From positions 228,293 to 276,645 of the forward strand of contig NW_003113963.1 of assembly GCF_000003605.2 (NCBI RefSeq): a DNA stretch of 48,353 bases, read 5' to 3'. Of the stretch, positions 23,401-32,400 are shown in pieces. Made by a program: the position numbers and the translations under genes. How positions within the stretch are numbered: the stretch's first letter is position 1; the number at the start of each line of letters is the position of its first letter. Origin of the DNA: Saccoglossus kowalevskii (Eukaryota > Hemichordata > Enteropneusta > Harrimaniidae). Under the pieces are notes generated by a model. The model saw only the letters and a list, made by a program, of their open reading frames with translations. It was not told the origin of the DNA and ran no database searches.

Positions 23401-26400
23401 GATAAACTTTGTAATAAAATGCTATAGATATGATCACCATAGATGCTTGCATAAACTTGTATTGTTTGTATTTCTAGTGGCTATCCTCGATCCAGAGTGC
23501 TAGTCTGTTAGTATCCAGTCATAAAACTGGATCTAAATCCTAATCCATCTAATTACAGCTATTTGTAGTTGCTTAGAACAATTATTCTTTAACAATTATG
23601 ACTATTATCTCAAAATTGAATCTCGCCGAAATAAGCGTATACCGCTCTTTAGCAAGATTTGCGATATGTGTAACAAGGGCTCACTCTCCCTTGCAGAATC
23701 TTCGTGACCTAGAGAGCCACAGAGAGTCGCAACTAGACTAGTGGGACGCTTCCTGGCGACTACCTAGCTTAGCGAAAAAAGACCCATAATGTCTGAGACG
23801 GAGAATGACAAGGGCTGTATTACAGGTGAATTTTATTTTCTTATGGAGTATGGAAGCTACACTGACAAGGAGGCAATCCCACTAAAACTTGCCAAAAACA
23901 GGGCCGCTCTTTTTGACAGATGCACAGGGAAAACGGTTCAGTGTCATGTTTAGTAATGTAAATTTAATTTCAGTCAGTGAAGGGAAGGGGAAAAAACCTC
24001 TCGTACTTTTTTTTCAGTTTTGTTTTTGTTTCATATCATTTCCTACTTTATTTTCTGATTTTCTTTTTATTAATAACCATTTCTCTTGCTGTCGGGGTTG
24101 AGTTAAGTGCTAATAAAGATTGATTGTAGACACGTACACTGTCGCTTTATATTTTACAAAGCATCGATAAAATGGATTGACTTTAGATGCAAATAACTGT
24201 CGAGATCTCGTTAAGAGCGAGAATGTCACGAGACTTGTTTCTTGTTTTCAAATAATGTTCTATTTTCTCCCATCATCGCGTTTCGAATACCATGGTTACA
24301 TAGGGGACAGGGGTGTAACACTATTGTGTGAGTGTGTGTGTGGGGGGGGGGGTCAATTCTCGTTGCTCCCTCGCTCCCAACGAGATCTCGGCGGTCATTT
24401 TCATCAAAGATCACCTGTTACCGCGATGGAAATGAATGTAGTCCTTCTCTTCCGTCCTTGTGACGAACCTCAGGCACGTGTCTCGTTCCCAGTGGTCTAT
24501 GGCAGTCTGAATAGTATCCCTGGTTTTATCTAAAAGCAAGAAGATACACGGCAATGTTTATTTTTCAAGCGATTGCCACAGTTATTAAGAGCATCACATA
24601 TAGTATGTGTTTGTCTCGTAGTGAAGCAAAAACATACACAAGTATACGTGATTTTTGACGTTTTCTTTGTAACCATTAGAGCCTTTTTCGAATGTAATTG
24701 TTAAATTAATCAGTAGTTTATATTTATAAAGCCGAATAAAAAACGTCACTAGATAGCATTTGATGAGGCGATAAAATTTCAACTCTCTGGATCCCCGGTA
24801 GTAGTAATTCACGGTCGAGGGGTTACACACGCTTAATTTCACTTTCATTCATAATTTTCTCAAGGAATGAAATATATGGGGCATATTTTGCATTTGTCAC
24901 ATATTTTCAATCCATGAAAGTGAAACGGTGATATAAGTATCTCGTGTATCAATGTATAATAACTAGAAAATGTAGTTTCGGTTAACCAAAAATGTTACAT
25001 TTATTTAGTTGCTGTTTGCATATGTGTAGCCGAAACATCATAATATTTGACCCCGCGTGCGTTCATCAGCGCCTTCAATAGAAATCAATGTACGACGTGT
25101 GAATAAGAAGTGAATTTTTGTTCACCGATGAAGTCTCGGATATAATACCCTGGTGTCGAATTTTGAGTGTCGCACGATTTTCAAAGACTATTGCTGTATA
25201 GTATGGGGCAATTCAAGTCAATCAAATTTACGTCGGGTGTATAAGCTTCAGAAAAAGGCAGTTCGAATGATTTCCTCTGACAATTTTAGCCAATCGTCGT
25301 TCTTGAACTGTTCAAAAAACATAGTATCTTGCCTATCGATCACAGAATTTCATATTTTCTAGGTATCGTAATGTACATGGCAACCAACGGCTTGGCGCCT
25401 TTATATATATGCGATATGACCAGTCCTATTTCCCAAACCCACAAGTATAGTACACGTTGCTCTCTTTAAAATAATTTACGCATTACTAAATGGAAAACAT
25501 CCATGGGTCAGAGGACGTTTCAGTATAGAGGGGTAACCTTATATGGAATAACTTATAAAAAATTCAGCCTCATTAGGCATTTTTAAGAAAATTTACAAAA
25601 TATATCTTTATGAAAAATGTTGTTGTAAACGCCCGGGCTCAAGCCTATAGTGTGTATATTGTGTATTTTGTTTCTGTAGAAGGCCCAATGAAAATTACTT
25701 TACTGTATATCGGCCTACCCTCTTTAAATAAAAAAGGTGTTAAATAAAAAAATATCTCATTTCGGGTATCCAAGATAAAGGACGTATGTCTCGTTCAAGA
25801 AAATGCTTTATACAAAGGGTGCTAACAGTTATGGTACCAGGATACTTAGCGCGTGACCCCACAAACTCCGTTATTCAATTTGTTCTACCGCCGCTGTGTG
25901 CTGCCGCCGTTACTGCCAATTGGCAAATATCTCGAGTACATTTCCCACGCGCACCTCGTAACCCGTGGTACAATGTGGGGTACACATGTGAATCGTCAAG
26001 CACCATGAACAAACACTCCCCTGCTCCTATACTAATACAGATGATTCGACAGACAGTGTACCTTGTCAGTGTACACACTTACAACCGTTGACTGCGGGAC
26101 AGAAGTCAAAGCAAGACTCGTCGTTCTGTGTATTTTGTCGCATTCTTAGCGTTAACAGTTTACAAGGAGATTTGTACAATCTATTAAAGTCCCGTAGTAG
26201 AACACATGTTAATACAATGCCCACAAGGAAAACAAACATGAGAGAAACTATTATGGACTTTATCTGTCAAACTGTTTCACCTTGACCGTGCTGTACTCGT
26301 ATACTTAACACGGGAATATTGGAAAAATTTTCAATTATATACAGTTGATATGCGCTTCCATCAACAGCCACAGTGCCTTCAATACAATCAACAAAATGTA

Positions 26401-29400
26401 AATGATATTTTTAAAATGTGAAATGAAAAAAATCACTGGAAAGGACATAAAGACAACTACTAAAGTTTAAGTGACTGTGAACAGGGCCATCCATACCTGT
26501 CAGAGTATCGAAATACCCATAATTGCTTGTCAGTGTTTTGCCTAATGTCACGAGACTTTTTGCGAGATGTATAAAACCCTACCATACATATACCACATTG
26601 GAGTATAAGAAGAGGGCCTGCTTTCGTCACGATCGGTATCACCACCCGGGCAATATAATTACTCTATCCTCTCGGAAACACACTCACTTCAAACTAACTT
26701 ACTTGAAAATGTATCTGATATTGTATAAGGTATGATCCCGTCTGGCCAGAGTCTATTCTCCAGTGAGGTAGCAGCTCGTCTATGTCTTCTCTTCCTCCTG
26801 TCGGGGTGTTGAATTTTATAAGTATATGCGTTTCTCTTGAAACGGTCAGTGTAAGGAGCATCACTCACAGACTCAGCCCTGGCCCAATCGTCCATTAAAA
26901 TATCTCCCTGAAAAATATCTGCACACAAATTTAAACAAAATGGTTATTAATTTCCGATATCGATTGGGTAGTTTTCTTTTATCTAGAGGATATCAATTTC
27001 TGAATTAATACAGGTAGATGCAGAGGAATTTTAATTAGTGCACTGTTATAGTTTTTTAAGTTTTTTCCACAAATTCCTCATGTCAGGACGCCCACCCCAC
27101 ACTAGTGTCAAAATGCGGATCGCCTAATTCGTACATACTCATAACTTAAGCACTGTCGGTGTTCAGTGGGAAATGTGAGCTTTCTAGTGTTTACTGAGCC
27201 GTGCAATACCACCGGATCTCGTCAAATAATGAATCACATTATATCTGGACCGAATACAACAAGTGGTCGTACTTTGCGCGTGCTTCACCGACTTTGAGAA
27301 GCAATACATCATAAGCGATTCAAACCACCTGCAGGAGGTTGTCAGAATTCGTCACCAGTTACTTGCGAGAATGTGATGATAAAATAGCCTGCAATTCCTC
27401 GAAATGTTCATATCACATATATATGGTCACGTGTATGTATGTAATTGTGACTACACTCAAACACTTATCATGTTCATTTTATGAGGACGACAAGGTTGAC
27501 GGGAAAGACAGTGACGCCAACAATCCTGTCAAAAGGCGACGGATATGTCACTAATTTCTACATACGACCTTTACCTAAAATAATGGCCATTAAAGACAAT
27601 CCATCTCAATTATCCTCGCTCACTCTCAGAGCTTGGAGCACTATTGTACCCAGTTGTAAGATGTGTCTGGCTGTATGGTTCCAACGCTATTTGCCGCCAG
27701 TCACGCAGTGTCTGAGTGAAACAGGCTGCACACACAAGGACATCGATGTCTCATATGTTGGTTTTGCTACAGCACTATGATCAGTTTCGCTGCACGATTA
27801 GATGCAACATTTGCTATACTACTCCGAAATAAGATCGAGAACAACAAAACACTTTGTCCATATAAATATAGAAACCGCAACATACATCTGGCGTCAACTT
27901 CAACGATTTGTCCTTCATTTCATATGTTTACAAACACTTCAGACCAGTGTCCCAAATAGCAATGATGATACTAATATAATTCTGAAAGTATCAGGTCAAG
28001 TCGCGATTTTAATGGCACAATTCGCCAATATTTGTAAATTAAGAGGTTCTCTGTCAAAATATCTGGGTTTTCAAATGATTCTGTAGCACATATATTTCAG
28101 GAGCGATTTTGACCACCCAGACGAACGTGATCGTATATATTACACCCATGGGCGCCAGTATACAAATTGGGCATATATGCTAATTGTTTTAATAAAGAGG
28201 AAATTATATCGTATAAGAGTCATAATTTTGGAACATGAACATCAACTTATTCACTGTTAACTGTTGTTGTTTTTTATTTCTTGGAATTTGTCAATAACAT
28301 ACACGCTCCAATCATGGAGCTTTTACAACTCCATGCGCGAGCTTTTTTTAACTCCACGGTTCAACATAACCGGATTAAGTATATGACAAAAACGAATGTG
28401 GATTATTTTAAGCTATTAGCTAAACGCCCCCGGGGGGGGGGTATTTACGCAACTTGGTAGACTGAGGTATGACAGAGAGAAGGTGGAACATAGCTACTAG
28501 CTATGCGTCTGTGATGGTATGAATGACGCATGCTTGTTAGTAAAGGTATTCGGTCCTGGTATTAAGTCGAATGGCATGGAAGCCAAGATAAGTGACTGAT
28601 TGGTCCCTGTACACACTCAAAATGCAATACAAACGTAAACTAAGACCCGTGTATGTAGACAGTCAATGCGAGTTCTTATACCGCCTTTCACAAAACTATA
28701 CCAATTAGAGTCATTTGAGGTTAAAAAGGCCAACCTATCAATTGGTGTTCGTTTTTTTTTTCCATTTCGGAAGTCTCCACGCCAAGTCCTCGATAAAGAA
28801 TCTGAAGCCTTTAGGGTCAGGCACTGAATATTATTCCCATTTTAGTTGCGTCTGCCGTGGTTCGGAATCAATTAATATCAGTGCAACGATTGTATAGGGC
28901 GGAACTCCAGAACACTTCTTTCGGTAAAGTTAGTGGACAGTGACTGTGATAAAATAGCCATTAAGCCAGCGTGTTCAACCAGAACTGGCCTGATACGCGT
29001 ATATGCAATCTAATAAAACAGGTCTCCGATCAGGTGGACGAACACGAATAATTGGGGGATCCATTATTGCATTCGTGAGACTGGTTTAATTAAAGGCGGG
29101 TGGTTTGGCGATAAACTTGAGTAACTTAACGAAATAATAACTCCGACGTACAAAGTTTGTTTTGTTAAATCTACAACTTAGCAGTCCGTGAAGTCCCAGC
29201 CGAGCAGAACTAACTATTTACAGTTTGGGCTCTCTGTAAAAAGGAATTGCAGTTTGATCCCGCCTTGACACTTCACAGGCATCTACATGAGCTGTAATTC
29301 ACAATACGCGATTTAGATATGTGACAATGTAAACACATGTTAGGTTATAAATCAGGGTAAGATTACTTACGTGAACGAAGCTCGCGTTACATCATAGTAA

Positions 29401-32400
29401 TACGACATCTGAGCACGATCACAGAACAGAATTCGTGTATATGTGAACGAAGGTTTCAACTCTTTTAAGGTTTATTTGTACGTGGCAATATCAATAAATG
29501 TAATGGACGTGAAATTAGTTATTTATCCAACACAAGACAGACTAATAATATTTATCTCCGGTCACCCGAAAGTAGACATGTTTCAATTCATCAAAGACAG
29601 GTACTATTTCACTGCTATTTTTTTTTTATCGTTATCGCAACTCGTGGAAACAAAAGATTTTTTCCCCTATGGTGTCATTCAATACATCTGAGCACAGACC
29701 TATGGTCTCATTTACACTACAATAGTTAGATGCGCACTCAAGACTCAATAGATGCGACACTTATGTTGCGTAAACTCGGCAAGTGTGGCCGTCTGGCACG
29801 GATGCCTATACTATAACACAGACACGAAGTAATTTGACCTCAGCGATCCCAAGTTCATTTGGGTTTTTTTTCCGACAAGAATGCCAACACTTTTTAAAGG
29901 CACCATAAGTCGTTATTCTCATTGAGTATAGACGTATCTAACTTTTATTTGTCATTGTTCTGGTACATATATCTTTACGTTAATACTATAAATGATGTGG
30001 GTCTATTTGGTGCTTTACTCTCTTCGATTAGTACAGTAAATACACACTATCTTTCTTTTTTTACTCGACTCCGTTTAGGACATGGGTCAGGGGACAAACG
30101 AGGAGATGGGTACAACGATTCAGAATAGATTTCTTGTATACGTGTTTATTTCGGAAATCAGTCGCTCACTAAGGCCAATTTGATATTTTCGACCCTTTAC
30201 ACCATGACGAAGGACCCCGCCAAGTGTCATTTTGAGCTTTCAACTCAAAATATGTCGAGTATAGCTCCTCACGGCTAGACAGTTTTGTGTGAATTCAAGA
30301 CGAGTTTTCAATGACCCAAGCCCTATTACAATACCCAGCACGAACGCGGAGGTATTCGTAAGACTTACACCAGTAGACTGGAAGACAAAACATTATTTCC
30401 TCGACAGAATTAAACTTGTTCATGTCAGGAGAGAGGGACAGAAAATGAATTAAATAGATTTCCGCTTAGCATAGCACACTCAGGGGCCTCAATCGACAAT
30501 TCACTTGTATACAACGTGCATCATACAAACTCGCAGACAATGGTAGGGAAATGCCACCGGTACACACTGAAACAATGTCTTTCAGACGGCCAAAATGCGA
30601 AATTCTATCGCCCATCAAATTGGAAATTTTAGCGGAAAATTCATACCCCTTCACAAACTTTTTTGTTGGTGTGGATTATGGATTATTTGTGATACGTACT
30701 GTTTTTTTTCGCTAAAAATAGCTTTGCGATAAAAGTACTCCGTATGTCTAATTTATATTTATATATCCCACGAATATATGTGTGTGAATATTAACAAAAG
30801 AAAAGTTTTCTTTTGACATCAATCTAATTCAAATCTTCGCGCATCAATCAGATCAAATAATAACAAGTTTTGATTGGTCGGACTTTTCCCCCTGGCCATG
30901 ACATACTGTATTAATCCGCCAAATCAATGACATCACTGCGAGATTTTTTTTTAATTTATAAATAATTTAAAACGTGCGTATCTTCGCATTGATCTTATCA
31001 GTTCCATCATCGTTAAAACGATGATGAAAACATATCACGTACCCCGATCATGAGTTGAATTGTCTGTGTGGTGTGTGATATTGTTTACGTGACAGTCGAA
31101 AAAAAAGTTCATCAAACCCAATGTCTACACTCACCAACAAGGACAGCCAGACTGATGTGTTAAAAATAATCGTTGAAATTAATTGAGCGTTCAACGGACT
31201 GTGTTTGGTATCGTTAAAAGCCATAACTAAAAGCTGATGTGGCGATATGACAACATTGGCGAATGTTAAAAATGTTATCCTCGTAGAAAAAAGTAGATCA
31301 GCCATATAGCAGCTGGGAACTTAGTGTTGTTATGGAAACGGAGTCAATATGCGGAATACTGGCACACGATAATCAGCAGGCCCTATGCAGAACTTGGACG
31401 CAATTAAAATAACATGAATCAGCTCACGCATTAAACTGTTTGGAGATGTTTTACCAGGTGTACCACCAGCACAATGCGCTGACCGCTAGTTCCAACTGAC
31501 TTCAATCACTCGTCACAATAACTGCTGCTAAACACAGCGCTGACAACAACTTTCATAGTATTACACATTTGTAAAAATGGGCCACCGTACATGACGTAAT
31601 ACGAATGCAGACCTATCTCAGACGGAGTGTGATACTATCACTACGAACATAAATATTATTGGAGCTTGTTATGACATATTGTATAACGTTCGTATGATCA
31701 TTGTCATCAAACTCCGCTGACACGGGGAGATTGTATTATATTTATAAACAAGCTATCGACAATGGCAGAGTCATGTTACTTGTTCTCAAATTTGATAACG
31801 GCAGTCAGTGTGCCGTCTTTGACCCTGCACGAAGTCAGAACAATGCACAAAATGGGTCATTTTAATCACTGTTAGTCTAATAATTGCACATTCTCCCTAA
31901 TGTGGATGATGTGTACCTGGTCAGACTGTCCCAATTAAAGCGCCTTAGTTGGCACACCGCGTCGCGTTCGATATTGGTTCCATGCCGGGGTTCCATGCGA
32001 CCTATACAGCGCATATAAAAACATTGTTGACACGAAATTCATGCGCGCTGCGCGACGAGTGTAGCGCGTTGCGTGACGAGTGTAGCGCGTTGTGTGACGA
32101 GTGTCGCGCGCTGCATCACGAGTTTAGCGCGTTGCGTGACGGGTGTAGCGCGTTGTGAGTGGGGCGCGTTGCGTGACGAGTGTAGCGCGTTGCGTGACGA
32201 GTGTAGCGCGTTGTGTGACGAGTGTAGCGCGTTGCGTGACAATTTTAGCGCGTTGCGTGACGAGTGTATCACGTTGCGTGACAAGTGTGGCGCGCTGCAT
32301 GACGAGTATAACGCGTTGCGCGACGAGAGTAGCGCGTTGCGTGACAAGTGTTAGTATGTTACTTTATATTAGTATCATCAAATACTGAATTGAGTAAATC

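Noticed and set aside
23789-23953. 54-codon ATG frame ([18 protein letters not shown]) near a dispersed repeat
   Set aside because: Short, no domain, no splice partners. It lies between repeat fragments in intron 3.
32039-32347. Heptad-repeat proteins on both strands at the minisatellite
   Set aside because: The frames come from a 21-bp repeat and are shifted by a deleted unit. No start context or flanking coding sequence supports them.
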